Notes under the pieces: generated by a model | Database searches by the model: none | Seen by the model: only the letters and a program-made list of their open reading frames with translations | Told to the model about the DNA's origin: nothing | In this document: piece after piece, positions 8,794-17,915 of the stretch | Position numbering within the stretch: the stretch's first letter is position 1 | Layout: the number at the start of each line of letters is the position of its first letter | Source: Stutzerimonas azotifigens | Lineage (GTDB): Bacteria > Pseudomonadota > Gammaproteobacteria > Pseudomonadales > Pseudomonadaceae | DNA length: 64,000 nucleotides | Assembly (NCBI RefSeq): GCF_013522725.1 | Contig: NZ_JAAMRF010000005.1 | Location: 124,001-188,000, forward strand | Direction: 5' to 3' | Position numbers and translations under genes: made by a program

Positions 8794-9678
8794 TCAGAAC
8801 GAAGCCACCCGCGCGGGCTCCTCGACAGAGGCCTGAATGGCGGCAGTGGGTAGTGGGGCACCGCTGTCGTCCTCGGCAAGAACCGTCTTTTCGGACGTTT
8901 GAACGTCTTCGGGAGCGGGGGCTTCGAGTTCCAGCGGATAGACCTTTTCGCCGTCGATTTTGATCAGGCTGACCCGAACCAGCTTCGACTTCAGACTGCC
9001 GCCCACTTCACCGGCGCGCTCGCCTTTGGTACGGACGTAGGCCTCGGCCTTCATGTCGTTGAGCGTGAAGGCAAGCAGCACCTTCTTCTTCGATTCAACG
9101 GCCTGAATGCAGCGCTGCACCAGGTGCTGGGCGCTGTCGTCGGCGACGGTGGTCTCGATATAGCGATACTCAGGATCGCCAACCGGGCCGGCCAAGGCTG
9201 CGATTGAGCACGAGATGAATGGAGCACCGCCGTTTGGAATCATCCTGGGATTGTTCAAGTATCCGATACCGCGGGTATGCAGCTCGTAATACTTCATTTT
9301 GTCCAAGGCGTTGCGCTCCAGTAACTCGGCCTTGAGTAGCCGGGCCTTCATGCTGGCTGCTGGATCGCCCGAAAGCCGACGGAATGGATCGATCCATAGA
9401 TCTCCTAGACGAAAGCTGACCAGCGGCCGCTGCTGGGGATCATCAATACCGATGTAGGACTGGACGAGTTGCTTGGCTTCAGCGCCAGAAACCCGCACAT
9501 CAAAGTAACGCCGGGTTGGGTTAGTGGCAGGCCCGACGAGCGCCGCCACAGTGCATGCGAGAAATGGCATAGCCTTGCGGCCGCCCTTTACCGGTACTTC
9601 GCGGACACGATGGATGTAGCCGATACCCGAGGTGTGGATGTCGAAGTACGACTTTGGGTTGGAAGTAGTGCTGGCCAT
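8794..9678 (-). CDS. STY4534-type ICE replication-associated protein with duplicated DUF3577 domain
   Basis: The 294-residue protein contains two related halves. Residues about 10-75 (SYFDIHTSGIGYI...) and 140-205 (KYYELHTRGIGYL...) share YFD/YYE-HT-GIGY, PF--C--AAL-GP--(N/D)P and RY(F/I) blocks. These match the DUF3577 family annotated as STY4534-type ICE replication protein. The duplication within one chain is visible directly. The start ATG 9678 is chosen over an upstream in-frame start because the sequence becomes family-like at MASTTSNPKSYFD. The C-terminal tail of about 45 residues is acidic and proline-rich. A role in ICE replication or stability is a family-level annotation only. Confidence 0.8.
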   Translation of the reverse strand: MASTTSNPKSYFDIHTSGIGYIHRVREVPVKGGRKAMPFLACTVAALVGPATNPTRRYFDVRVSGAEAKQLVQSYIGIDDPQQRPLVSFRLGDLWIDPFRRLSGDPAASMKARLLKAELLERNALDKMKYYELHTRGIGYLNNPRMIPNGGAPFISCSIAALAGPVGDPEYRYIETTVADDSAQHLVQRCIQAVESKKKVLLAFTLNDMKAEAYVRTKGERAGEVGGSLKSKLVRVSLIKIDGEKVYPLELEAPAPEDVQTSEKTVLAEDDSGAPLPTAAIQASVEEPARVASF

Positions 9679-10278
9679 GGTGAATCTCCATTGACTTGGG
9701 AACAAGAAAGCGAAGACACACCGACCCAATGCGGGAGGTGCGTAACCCCGCAGTGGGTTGAGGAGCATCTGCATCCATCACCGGAGATCCGGTAGTTGTT
9801 CGCGCGAGGGATGCGGTGCGAACAGGGTCGGTCACACGGGAAAATCGTGGGCAGCCTTGAAGACCGAAGCGGCCTGGCATGTCGCTGACAACGTCAGCGG
9901 AACATGGGGTGAGCCTGGCGCTATGCGGATCTCGCGGCCAGGAGGAATCGGCTACTGCCGGTGACCTTATTAGTCAGTCGCCGCAGCAGCAGGTGGTGGG
10001 CTTGGTGCTTGTTGATTGTGTCTTTTCAGTCAATCGGCAGTCGTGACCGGCTGCAGTCGGCCAAAGAAGTCATTGAGTGTCTATAAAAGCAGGAGGCATT
10101 CAGCTGGCCTCACAGTACGAGAGACAGCGAGCGCGGATTCATCAGAATGGCGCATTGACATCAGCGTGCCGGCTTTGGCCTACTCGTGACATCTGTGCAT
10201 GACGTGAAAACAGCCGTCTTCTAGCGTTGAATTCACTTCAATGGGTAGATCTCAAATGCTAGGAAAGGAGTTCTTTGC
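9679..10278. other. Junction between ICE core and defence cargo, no gene
   Basis: About 600 bp separate the minus-strand DUF3577 gene from plus-strand qatA. I see no supported coding frame. A strong ribosome site (AGGAAAGGAG, 10263-10272) precedes the qatA ATG. The segment from about 10000 to 10110 looks like decayed insertion-element border sequence. The left breakpoint of the cargo insertion should lie here. Confidence 0.45.
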
Positions 10279-12228
10279 ATGTTCCTGAACGACCAGGAAA
10301 CGGCTACTGACCTGCTGTATTACACTCCCATCGCTAAAACAGTTGAGCGTCTACTTCGCGAATCACGGGGGGCACCGGTCACCATTGGCGTTCACGGCGA
10401 CTGGGGTGCCGGTAAATCCAGCGTTCTGAAGATGACACAGCAGATCCTCAAGTCTGATGATCGCGTCTGCTGCATCTGGTTCAACGGATGGGCATTCGAA
10501 GGTTTTGAGGACGCGAAAACTGTCGTCATCCAGACGATTGTCGATGAATTAAGGCGTGCGCGCCCTGGCTCAGCGAAGGTTGCTGAGGCTGCGAAGAAGG
10601 TCTTACGTCGAGTTGATTGGTTCAAGTTGGCCAAGCAAGCAGGTGGATTAGGCCTTACCGCGTTCACAGGCATCCCCAGCCTCGATCAGTTAAGAGGAGC
10701 TGTGGAATCGATTTCTGCGTTCGTGCAGAACCCCGGTGACCATCTGAGCCTTGAAAGGCTCAATAACCTTGCTAAGGAGGTTGGAGGTTTCATCAAAGAT
10801 GCTGATACCGAGTCTGAGCAGCTTCCCGAGCACATGCATGAGTTCAGGGCCGAGTTCGAAGAGCTCTTAACGGCTGCCGACATTGACCAGTTGGTGGTCA
10901 TCGTTGATGACCTTGATCGATGCTTGCCGAAGACAGCAATCGCCACGCTTGAGGCCATTCGCCTTTTCCTCTTCGTAAATCGAACAGCATTCGTAGTCGG
11001 TGCTGATGAGGCCATGATCGAGTACGCGGTACGCGAGCACTTTCCAGACCTCCCTCAAGGCGCGGGGCCTGTGACGTATGCGCGTAACTACCTCGAAAAG
11101 CTCATTCAGGTACCGTTCCGCATCCCGGCCCTGGGGCTGGCGGAAACCCGTAGTTACATCACGCTGCTGCAGTTGGAGAGCTTCGTCAAAACGGATGACG
11201 ATCGATTCAAAGCGCTCTTGAATACCGCCCAGCAGGACATGCTCCGTCCCTGGAAGAGCGCCGGCCTCGACCGCAAAGCCGTAGCTGGCGCTTTCGGCAA
11301 CCCGCTTCCCGACTATGCCCAGGAAGCATTGGATACCAGTGCCTTGTTGGCCCGAGTCTTGAGCGAGGGTACCCGGGGCAACCCCCGGCAGATCAAACGC
11401 TTCCTGAACTCCATGATGCTGCGTTACGCCATCGCTGAAGCTCGTGGATTTGCTGAGGACATCCGGCGTCCAATACTTGCGAAAATCATGCTGGCGGAGC
11501 GTTTTCACCCTGACTTTTACGAGCAGTTGGCCCGGATCGCGAGCCTAGATGCGGGCGGTATGGTGCCTGCCATCGCCGAACTGGAAAAACGGGCCAAGAA
11601 GTCCAGGGGAACCGATTCAGAGCTGAATGAGGGGAAGGGCTCAGGGAAGCTCAAGGCAGTGGCCAACTCTGGCGATGTGAACGATTGGGAGAAGAGCGAT
11701 TGGATCAGCAAATGGGCGGCGATCGATCCCGCGCTGACCAGCGTTGATCTGCGCCCCTACATCTTCGTGACTCGCGACAAACGCAGCTCCTTGATGGGGC
11801 AGGTCGCGGTGAGTCATCTCGAGGCGCTTGTCGACAAGCTCATGGGCCCACCATTACAGATCCGGCAAGCGACCACGATGAAAGAAATTGTGGGATTGGC
11901 TGAGGTTGATGCCGAGAATGTTTTTGACGCACTCCGCGATCAGATAATCCAGGCGGACGGTTTTTCGGATCAACCCAAAGGTGTCGCGGGGTTGATTGAG
12001 CTTGTCAAACAACGCCCCGCGCTGCAAAAGCGCCTGATCGAATTTATCCGATCTCTGCCCACGTCAAAACTCGGGATGTGGGCTCCGGCCCCATGGCATG
12101 AGTGCCTCAAGGATACAAATGCTATCCAGGGTCTCGATGCAATTCTGAGAGGTTGGAGTCAGCAGATCGAGAACGAGAATCTTCAGAAGGCAGCCAAGCG
12201 CGTACTTGCGCTCAGCGGGAAATCATAA
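10279..12228 (+). CDS. qatA: QatA, KAP-family P-loop NTPase of the Qat anti-phage system
   Basis: A 649-residue KAP-type NTPase. Walker A is GDWGAGKSS at residues 40-48 and Walker B is VVIVDDLDR around residues 206-214, the DDLDR form typical of KAP proteins. Further family features are WFNGWAFEG near residue 73 and the TRGNPRQIKRFLN block near residue 370. It is the first of four tightly packed genes (8-bp gap, then two 4-bp ATGA overlaps) whose products match QatA-B-C-D in order. Qat is a known phage-defence system whose mechanism I do not know to be settled. A strong ribosome site precedes the ATG. Confidence 0.92.
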   Translation: MFLNDQETATDLLYYTPIAKTVERLLRESRGAPVTIGVHGDWGAGKSSVLKMTQQILKSDDRVCCIWFNGWAFEGFEDAKTVVIQTIVDELRRARPGSAKVAEAAKKVLRRVDWFKLAKQAGGLGLTAFTGIPSLDQLRGAVESISAFVQNPGDHLSLERLNNLAKEVGGFIKDADTESEQLPEHMHEFRAEFEELLTAADIDQLVVIVDDLDRCLPKTAIATLEAIRLFLFVNRTAFVVGADEAMIEYAVREHFPDLPQGAGPVTYARNYLEKLIQVPFRIPALGLAETRSYITLLQLESFVKTDDDRFKALLNTAQQDMLRPWKSAGLDRKAVAGAFGNPLPDYAQEALDTSALLARVLSEGTRGNPRQIKRFLNSMMLRYAIAEARGFAEDIRRPILAKIMLAERFHPDFYEQLARIASLDAGGMVPAIAELEKRAKKSRGTDSELNEGKGSGKLKAVANSGDVNDWEKSDWISKWAAIDPALTSVDLRPYIFVTRDKRSSLMGQVAVSHLEALVDKLMGPPLQIRQATTMKEIVGLAEVDAENVFDALRDQIIQADGFSDQPKGVAGLIELVKQRPALQKRLIEFIRSLPTSKLGMWAPAPWHECLKDTNAIQGLDAILRGWSQQIENENLQKAAKRVLALSGKS

Positions 12229-12236
12229 GGATTGAT

Positions 12237-13100
12237 ATGGGTACCTCCAAAGGATATGGAGGCCCGAGCTCCGGCTTGGTGCCCTCCTGGATTGATGATG
12301 TGGCGCAGCCAGCCGCTCCGGCTGCCCAACCGAACGGGCCAGGCCAAGCTAATCCATCTCAGCCCGGCTCTACGCCATCTCAGCCTGGCTCAGCTCCGTC
12401 AGGGCCGGTAAACAATAACGGCACTGGCTCACTTCGGGGGGCTCGCAGCAGCTTCACCCGGTTCGCCCGCACTGGAAGCCCCAGCGATTTGGGGAAAGCC
12501 CTGTCTTCATATGTGCGTAAAGGCGTAGGGGGATCGTCGAGAGGCGCACGCCGCATGGGGACATCCCGCGCTACCGCAGCAAAGTTGCTCAGTATCTTCG
12601 GAGATGTTCAGCGCAACGGGGCCGCAGAAATACTGCGGCGGTTGCAGCTCACCGTGGCGCCAGGGCAACCGGCCTCCCAGGTGCTGCTCACGCTGCTTGA
12701 GTTCATTTGCCCGCCTGGCGGCGCGATTGACGAAGGTGTTGCTCGCCAGGCTGCGCTGAATACGATCGCCGAACTGGACGAGGCAGGCAGCGGTAGCTTC
12801 GAGGACATGACTCAAGCTGATCGGCAGAACTTCTTCCTCGACTTCGTAGCGAACTCGATTGAGAGCATGATCATGGCGGACTTGGGCGGCCGGGGAATCA
12901 CCATGCCGGATGATGTGGACGCAGTTGAGCGCATCCAATCTCAGCTGAGTTCCTTCATCACGGGCTGTACACGGGGCCAGCTCGCCAATCGGCTGGAGCA
13001 ATGGCCGGCGCCCACAGACCAGGAGGTCAATCAGGTCACCTCTGCGATCTATGAAGCGGCGTTCGATCTTATCGCCACTGCAGCGGAGGGGATGGAATGA
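12237..13100 (+). CDS. qatB: QatB, accessory protein of the Qat anti-phage system
   Basis: This 287-residue protein has a low-complexity Pro/Gly/Ala/Ser N terminus (about residues 20-70, with repeated QPGS motifs), then a Ser/Arg/Gly-rich basic stretch and a helical C-terminal domain. That layout is typical of QatB, whose biochemical function is unknown. I start it at ATG 12237, 8 bp after qatA, because the open frame upstream lies inside qatA. It overlaps qatC by ATGA. The assignment rests mainly on position between a KAP ATPase and a QueC-like protein, supported by the MGTS-GYGGP N terminus. Confidence 0.86.
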   Translation: MGTSKGYGGPSSGLVPSWIDDVAQPAAPAAQPNGPGQANPSQPGSTPSQPGSAPSGPVNNNGTGSLRGARSSFTRFARTGSPSDLGKALSSYVRKGVGGSSRGARRMGTSRATAAKLLSIFGDVQRNGAAEILRRLQLTVAPGQPASQVLLTLLEFICPPGGAIDEGVARQAALNTIAELDEAGSGSFEDMTQADRQNFFLDFVANSIESMIMADLGGRGITMPDDVDAVERIQSQLSSFITGCTRGQLANRLEQWPAPTDQEVNQVTSAIYEAAFDLIATAAEGME

Positions 13101-14473
13101 GGCACCACAGCATTATTTGCCGGCTTGGCCAGACGGATGACCAGGATCTGGCTCTGCTGGAGCCAGGCAGTGTTATCACCGAAATCCAGTTTCTGAACAG
13201 ACTTGGGCGACTGCAGTTTGGGATTGGTCAAGCCATTGGGCAGCTGGCTGATCTGGGTCTGAGCCCAGGAGAAACTGCCGTCGACCTAGCACTTTTGGCA
13301 GCGACCCTTACAGCGGCGGATACCAGAATCTCACGGGACACCGAGTCGGAAAACGCCTGGACGAGAGAGATCGACCTCTACGTCCCCGTCGCAGATCCCG
13401 CACTGTGGACAGCAACGTCCGACATGTTGGCCTCGACATTGAAATTCCTCACTGGTGATCGCTGGCGTCTGGTCTTCCGCGAGCGGCCCACAGATATCGA
13501 TGAGCTATCTCCCGCTCCGGAGAGCTTGAGAACAGATGAGTCGGACAGCGTCTGCCTGTTCTCAGGGGGGATGGACAGCTTCATTGGGGCGATCGATCTA
13601 CTCAGTGGCGGCGGCAAGCCATTGCTTGTGAGCCATTACTGGGACACCAACAGCACCAGCACCTACCAGAACGACTGCCGGGCAGCGCTGCAGGAGAGGT
13701 TTTCCGAGACGTCGATCAACCACGTCCAGGCCCGCGTGGGGTTCCCACACGATCTCGTGGAGTGTGGAGGTAGTGAAGATACACTTCGAGCGCGCTCATT
13801 CTTGTTCTTCGCGCTGGCGACCATGGCTGCGGAAGCGATCGGCGACTCGGTCACCATCCATGTGCCTGAAAATGGCCTGATCTCTCTGAACGTCCCCTTA
13901 GACCCACGCCGCCTGGGTGCATGTAGCACGCGCACGACGCATCCATACTACATGGCGCGGGTGAATGAGCTCTTTGAGCGTTTGGGCCTGAGCACGAGGC
14001 TGTTCAACATGTTCAGCCATCTCACAAAAGGTCAAATGGCAGAGCAGTGCTCTGACCCTGTATTCCTCGCGGATTATGTGCATCTGACGATGTCATGCTC
14101 CTCGCCTGGAAAGGCCAGGTACCATCCCGATCCCTCTAATCGATCACCCAAGCACTGTGGGTTCTGCGTCCCCTGCATCATCAGGCGGGCAGCGATTCTC
14201 CGTGGGTGTGGCCCCGATCAGACCCGATATGTCATCCCAGATCTGCATGCGCAAGCGCTGGACACTAACAAGTCTGACGGCGAACATGTACGTTCCTTCC
14301 AGCTCGCCATCGCTCGTCTCAAGCGTGCGCCTCACCGAGCCAAGTTCGCAATTCATGAGCCGGGGCCGTTGATCGACCATCCTGACCGTTTAGGTGACTT
14401 CGAACAGGTCTATCGAAATGGGCTGCTGGAGGTCGACGACTATCTCGAGGGTGTCACAGCCGTACCTCTATGA
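13097..14473 (+). CDS. qatC: QatC, QueC-like protein of the Qat anti-phage system
   Basis: A 458-residue protein. The PP-loop ATP pyrophosphatase motif SGGMDS is at residues 156-161. A cysteine cluster CGFCVPC at 354-360 corresponds to the zinc site of QueC, the 7-cyano-7-deazaguanine synthase. About 150 extra N-terminal residues distinguish it from housekeeping QueC, as in QatC. It probably uses ATP to modify a nucleobase or a protein; the target in Qat defence is not known to me. It overlaps qatB and qatD by 4 bp each, indicating coupled translation in a fixed ratio. Confidence 0.92.
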   Translation: MRHHSIICRLGQTDDQDLALLEPGSVITEIQFLNRLGRLQFGIGQAIGQLADLGLSPGETAVDLALLAATLTAADTRISRDTESENAWTREIDLYVPVADPALWTATSDMLASTLKFLTGDRWRLVFRERPTDIDELSPAPESLRTDESDSVCLFSGGMDSFIGAIDLLSGGGKPLLVSHYWDTNSTSTYQNDCRAALQERFSETSINHVQARVGFPHDLVECGGSEDTLRARSFLFFALATMAAEAIGDSVTIHVPENGLISLNVPLDPRRLGACSTRTTHPYYMARVNELFERLGLSTRLFNMFSHLTKGQMAEQCSDPVFLADYVHLTMSCSSPGKARYHPDPSNRSPKHCGFCVPCIIRRAAILRGCGPDQTRYVIPDLHAQALDTNKSDGEHVRSFQLAIARLKRAPHRAKFAIHEPGPLIDHPDRLGDFEQVYRNGLLEVDDYLEGVTAVPL

Positions 14474-15237
14474 AACCGCAAAAAAGCCCGATTCCGAAGT
14501 GGGTGGATTTTCACTGCCATCTCGACCTTTATCCCGATCATGAGCACCTTATCTTGGAGTGCGATCAGGCAGAGGTTGCCACCTTGGCCGTGACCACGAC
14601 ACCGAAAGCATGGCGGCGCAATCGTGAACTTGCGGCATCCTCTCGACATGTCCGGGTGGCATTGGGGTTACATCCCCAACTGGTGGCAGAGCGTGAATCG
14701 GAGCTGCCGCTTCTGGAGCACCTGCTTGAGGAGACTCGATACGTTGGAGAGGTGGGGCTAGATGCCGGGCCCCAGTTCTATCGAAGCTTTGAGGCCCAGG
14801 AGCGGGTGTTCAAAAGGGTGCTCGAGGCTTGCTCGGAGCAGGGCGGGAAGATCCTCACTGTCCACAGCGTACGCAGTGTGGGAAAGGTGCTGTCCTATAT
14901 CGAGCGCCTGCTTCCGACTGACCGGGGAACGGTGGTGCTCCACTGGTTCACTGGCTCCCCCAGCGAAGCCAGGAGGGCTGTAGAGCTTGGGTGCTATTTT
15001 TCGATCAATTCGCAGATGCTGACCTCAGCTAAACATCGCAATCTAATTGTCTCACTGCCTCCTGATCGAATCCTCACAGAGACCGATGGCCCGTTCGTGC
15101 AGAGCGAAGGGAGGCCAGCCAGGCCTGCTACAGATATTCCGAAAACTGTACAAGCCTTGGCAATGCTTCGAGAGCAATCACTAGAGCAAGCAACCGCGCA
15201 GATCATCAGCAATCTGCGTGATTTAGTGTCCAGCTAG
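14470..15237 (+). CDS. qatD: QatD, TatD-like metal-dependent nuclease of the Qat anti-phage system
   Basis: A 255-residue TatD-family hydrolase. The N-terminal DFHCHLD places metal ligands H15 and H17. GEVGLD near residue 95 supplies the bridging glutamate, HSV and HWFTG provide further histidines, and TETDGPF near residue 203 gives the final aspartate. All canonical metal ligands appear present, so a DNase activity is expected. It is the last gene of the Qat operon, coupled to qatC by an ATGA overlap. Housekeeping TatD is excluded by this context. Confidence 0.91.
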   Translation: MKPQKSPIPKWVDFHCHLDLYPDHEHLILECDQAEVATLAVTTTPKAWRRNRELAASSRHVRVALGLHPQLVAERESELPLLEHLLEETRYVGEVGLDAGPQFYRSFEAQERVFKRVLEACSEQGGKILTVHSVRSVGKVLSYIERLLPTDRGTVVLHWFTGSPSEARRAVELGCYFSINSQMLTSAKHRNLIVSLPPDRILTETDGPFVQSEGRPARPATDIPKTVQALAMLREQSLEQATAQIISNLRDLVSS

Positions 15238-15596
15238 TGCATCAGGTGTGAATGGCTTTCAAGGTGGTTTTCAGGTCAGCGAGCAGGTCGTCAGGGGTGC
15301 TGGCTTCACCCGACTGCATTGATTGTCCCTGGTTTCGTTGACACTTTTGATGGGCTACCTTTGGCCGGACGCGGTCTTTCCAGTCGATCAAAGTCAAGTG
15401 AAAGCTTTTGGAGCGAGACGGCCCGCCAACTTAAGGCGCAGCACGTCAGCTTTATCGTCCTTGTACCTTATTGGGCAGGGATGGGCTGTTCACGTCCCGT
15501 CCTCGCTTTGAGCAGAGCCCAGATTCTGCCGTGCCCAATACGCCCCGCTTTGATAAGATCAAGCGCATTTGCGGGTCAAATTTTGAGGGCGGAGCG
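15238..15596. other. Spacer between Qat and restriction-modification genes
   Basis: About 360 bp. On the minus strand at 15243-15320 a 25-codon frame starting MQSGEASTPDDLL reads like a real but very short or truncated peptide, possibly the border of a lost insertion element. The rest contains the promoter region of the methyltransferase, with a GGGCGGAG ribosome site at 15587-15594. Nothing else is supported. Confidence 0.4.
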
Positions 15597-16811
15597 ATGA
15601 GATCAGTTGAACTGTTCGCCGGTGCGGGTGGCCTGGCAATGGGTTGCGAGATCGCGGGCTTCGAACACCTTGCTGTGGTGGAATGGGACAAATGGGCCTG
15701 CGATACCGTGAGGGAAAACAAGCGGCGAGGGTACCCGCTGTTGGCGAGCTGGAATCTTCACGAAGGTGATGTCCGCAATTTTGATTGGAGCTCCATTCCC
15801 AAGGGCATCGAGCTCCTCTCGGGCGGCCCCCCGTGCCAGCCATTCTCGATCGGCGGTAAGCACAGCGCCCAGGCGGACAAGCGGGATATGTTTCCTGCCA
15901 CCGTTGAGGTGATACGCCAACTGAGGCCAAAGGCGTTCATCGTCGAGAACGTGAAGGGACTTACTCGCGCGACCTTTGCCAATTACTTCCACTACATCCA
16001 GCTTCAGCTTGAGTTTCCGGAGCTGCCGCCCATCGGCGACGAGGACTGGAGCGCGCACCTCAAACGCCTGCAGGAAGAGCGTACCTCAGGCAAGAGCAAG
16101 GGAGTGGGGCTGACGTACAACGTCGTACCCACCCTGGCCAACGCCGCTAACTACGGTGTCCCGCAAAAGCGCGAGCGCGTGTTCCTGGTAGGATTCAGGG
16201 ACGACCTTGGCGTGGAATGGTCGTTCCCAGAGCCCACGCACAGCTACGAGGCCTTGCTTTATGATCAGTGGGTGACGGGCACTTATTGGGAGCGCCATGG
16301 ATTATCCATGCCAAAAGTGCCAACCAAACTCGCCGCCCGGATCGAAAAGCTTAGGCGCGCGAAAACCCCTTTGACGACGCTGCCCTGGCGCACCGTCAGG
16401 GACGCAATTCACGACTTGCCAGACCCAAGATCGCCAGCGGCAGCGGCTGTGCCCAATCACCAGTTCCAAGACGGCGCCCGCGTTTATCCCGGTCACACAG
16501 GCAGCCCGCTGGACCTCCCCGCTAAGACACTAAAAGCCGGTGATCATGGCGTTCCGGGTGGTGAAAACATGTTGGTTCGCCGGGATGGCAGCGTCCGCTA
16601 TTTCACCGTTCGTGAGAGTGCGCGCATTCAGACCTTTCCGGATGGCTACAGATTTCACGGCAGTTGGACCGAAACGATGCGCCAGCTGGGCAACGCCGTG
16701 CCGGTGCTGCTGGCTCAGCGGGTCGCGTCCAGCGTGGCTGAAAAACTGGCCATGGCAGAACTGAACAAACTGAAAAAATCAAGCATGAGCAAGGGAAGGG
16801 CGATCGCGTAA
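15597..16811 (+). CDS. DNA (cytosine-5) methyltransferase of an Eco29kI-like system
   Basis: A 404-residue C5 methyltransferase. It has the SAM-binding FAGAGG at residues 7-12, the catalytic GGPPCQPFS with C80, ENV in FIVENVKG, the QKRERVF motif VIII near residue 195, and a C-terminal RQLGNAVP motif. I start it at ATG 15597, where motif I begins in the usual place, with GGGCGGAG upstream. Its stop overlaps the start of a GIY-YIG endonuclease by one base. It therefore protects host DNA against the partner enzyme. If the specificity follows Eco29kI the site is CCGCGG, which is inference from homology of the nuclease. Confidence 0.92.
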   Translation: MRSVELFAGAGGLAMGCEIAGFEHLAVVEWDKWACDTVRENKRRGYPLLASWNLHEGDVRNFDWSSIPKGIELLSGGPPCQPFSIGGKHSAQADKRDMFPATVEVIRQLRPKAFIVENVKGLTRATFANYFHYIQLQLEFPELPPIGDEDWSAHLKRLQEERTSGKSKGVGLTYNVVPTLANAANYGVPQKRERVFLVGFRDDLGVEWSFPEPTHSYEALLYDQWVTGTYWERHGLSMPKVPTKLAARIEKLRRAKTPLTTLPWRTVRDAIHDLPDPRSPAAAAVPNHQFQDGARVYPGHTGSPLDLPAKTLKAGDHGVPGGENMLVRRDGSVRYFTVRESARIQTFPDGYRFHGSWTETMRQLGNAVPVLLAQRVASSVAEKLAMAELNKLKKSSMSKGRAIA

Positions 16812-17458
16812 TGGGAAAGGTAATTCCATTCAATCCGCTGGATAAGAAGAATTTAGGCGCGAGCGTTGCCGAGGCGTTGTTAACGAAGGAAGTCCACCCC
16901 TTGGGCGCTCTGCCCGCGTTCGAAGGCGCGGGCATCTACGCGATCTATTACACGGGTGATTTTGCGCCTTATGGACAAGTGGCCAGGCTCAACCGTGACG
17001 GGAGATTTATGCTCCCGCTTTACGTGGGCAAGGCCGTTCCCCCGGGAGCTCGGATGGGAGCCAACCTGGAAGTGCCGGCTGGCAAGGTGCTTTCAAGGCG
17101 ATTAAAGGAACACGCCGATAGCATCAGGGCGGCCGAGAACTTGAATATCGAGGACTTCTATTGCCGCTTTCTGGTGGTCGACGATATCTGGATTCCTCTT
17201 GGGGAGTCGCTGATCATCGCCCGCTTCACTCCGGTTTGGAACTCGCTGATAGATGGGTTCGGAAACCACAACCCTGGCAAGGGCCGACACGCCGGCATGC
17301 GTCCGCGCTGGGACGTTTTGCACCCGGGAAGAGAGTGGGCGATGCGCCTCGTTGAGCGCCCTGAGACCCAGGAACAGATTGCCCAAGATGCCGAAACCTA
17401 CCTCCGCGTGCTACCGGCCTGCCTCTCGGGACAGTTTATTGAGGCTGAGGGCGAGTAA
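16811..17458 (+). CDS. Eco29kI-like GIY-YIG restriction endonuclease
   Basis: A 215-residue GIY-YIG nuclease. GIYAIYY at residues 41-47 and LYVGKA with Y71 carry the two motif tyrosines. R97 and H101 (RRLKEH), E132 (LGESL) and N144 (PVWNSL) sit at spacings very like the catalytic residues I know for Eco29kI. It follows its methyltransferase with a one-base overlap, so modification is translated first. It cleaves foreign DNA lacking the cognate methylation. There is no controller gene and no obvious separate promoter. Confidence 0.88.
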   Translation: MGKVIPFNPLDKKNLGASVAEALLTKEVHPLGALPAFEGAGIYAIYYTGDFAPYGQVARLNRDGRFMLPLYVGKAVPPGARMGANLEVPAGKVLSRRLKEHADSIRAAENLNIEDFYCRFLVVDDIWIPLGESLIIARFTPVWNSLIDGFGNHNPGKGRHAGMRPRWDVLHPGREWAMRLVERPETQEQIAQDAETYLRVLPACLSGQFIEAEGE

Positions 17459-17915
17459 CCGCGAACGATAGCGATTCGTGCCATTCACCCACCGTGGCAG
17501 CTTCAAGGCCTGGAGTGGGGCGCCTACATTTCATGATCGCCATAGGCCTCGAGCGGACAAGGACTAGCTTTCCCATGACCAACCAGCGTGCCGACACCGA
17601 CGTTTGAAGTCGTTTTCAAGCAACTCTTAAAGCAGGTATTTCGTCACTGGACGGCGATCACCGTAGCGCTGGCGTCTATGAGCACGACGCTGAGCATGCT
17701 TACGTTGTACGACTTTATGCGTGCCATCGGCCGAATAGACATGTTTGTGCCAGCGCTCGCCTCAAAAGCCCCGCTTACTGTTTGGTTGCTCGTGATCGTA
17801 CTGGTCATGCTTCCTTTGTTCCAGGGCTGACGGCTGCAGGTAGCGATGATGTTCATGGCAAGTTCTCCACGTGTAGGAGGACAAGGATGGCTAGCCAGAG
17901 CAGTGGTCGCTAACC
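17459..17915. other. Scarred junction between restriction genes and the first IS element
   Basis: Apart from the doubtful small membrane frame, this stretch holds only short fragments. The last bases before the IS are CTAACC; together with GGTT on the far side of the second IS they rebuild a short palindrome, so this is probably the original target site of the IS insertion. Confidence 0.45.
17588..17830 (+). CDS. Small membrane protein, probably a damaged remnant
   Basis: An 80-residue reading frame with two hydrophobic segments (about 23-45 and 60-78). It starts only at a GTG. An ATG at 17575 opens a different frame that ends after 10 codons, so an N-terminal frameshift is likely. The protein ends abruptly after a membrane segment. 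On the other strand an ATG at 17856 with an upstream GGAG could begin an ICE gene that is also cut short. The 17.5-17.9 kb stretch thus looks like the breakpoint where cargo met the ICE core. I do not recognise the family. Confidence 0.4.
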   Translation: MPTPTFEVVFKQLLKQVFRHWTAITVALASMSTTLSMLTLYDFMRAIGRIDMFVPALASKAPLTVWLLVIVLVMLPLFQG

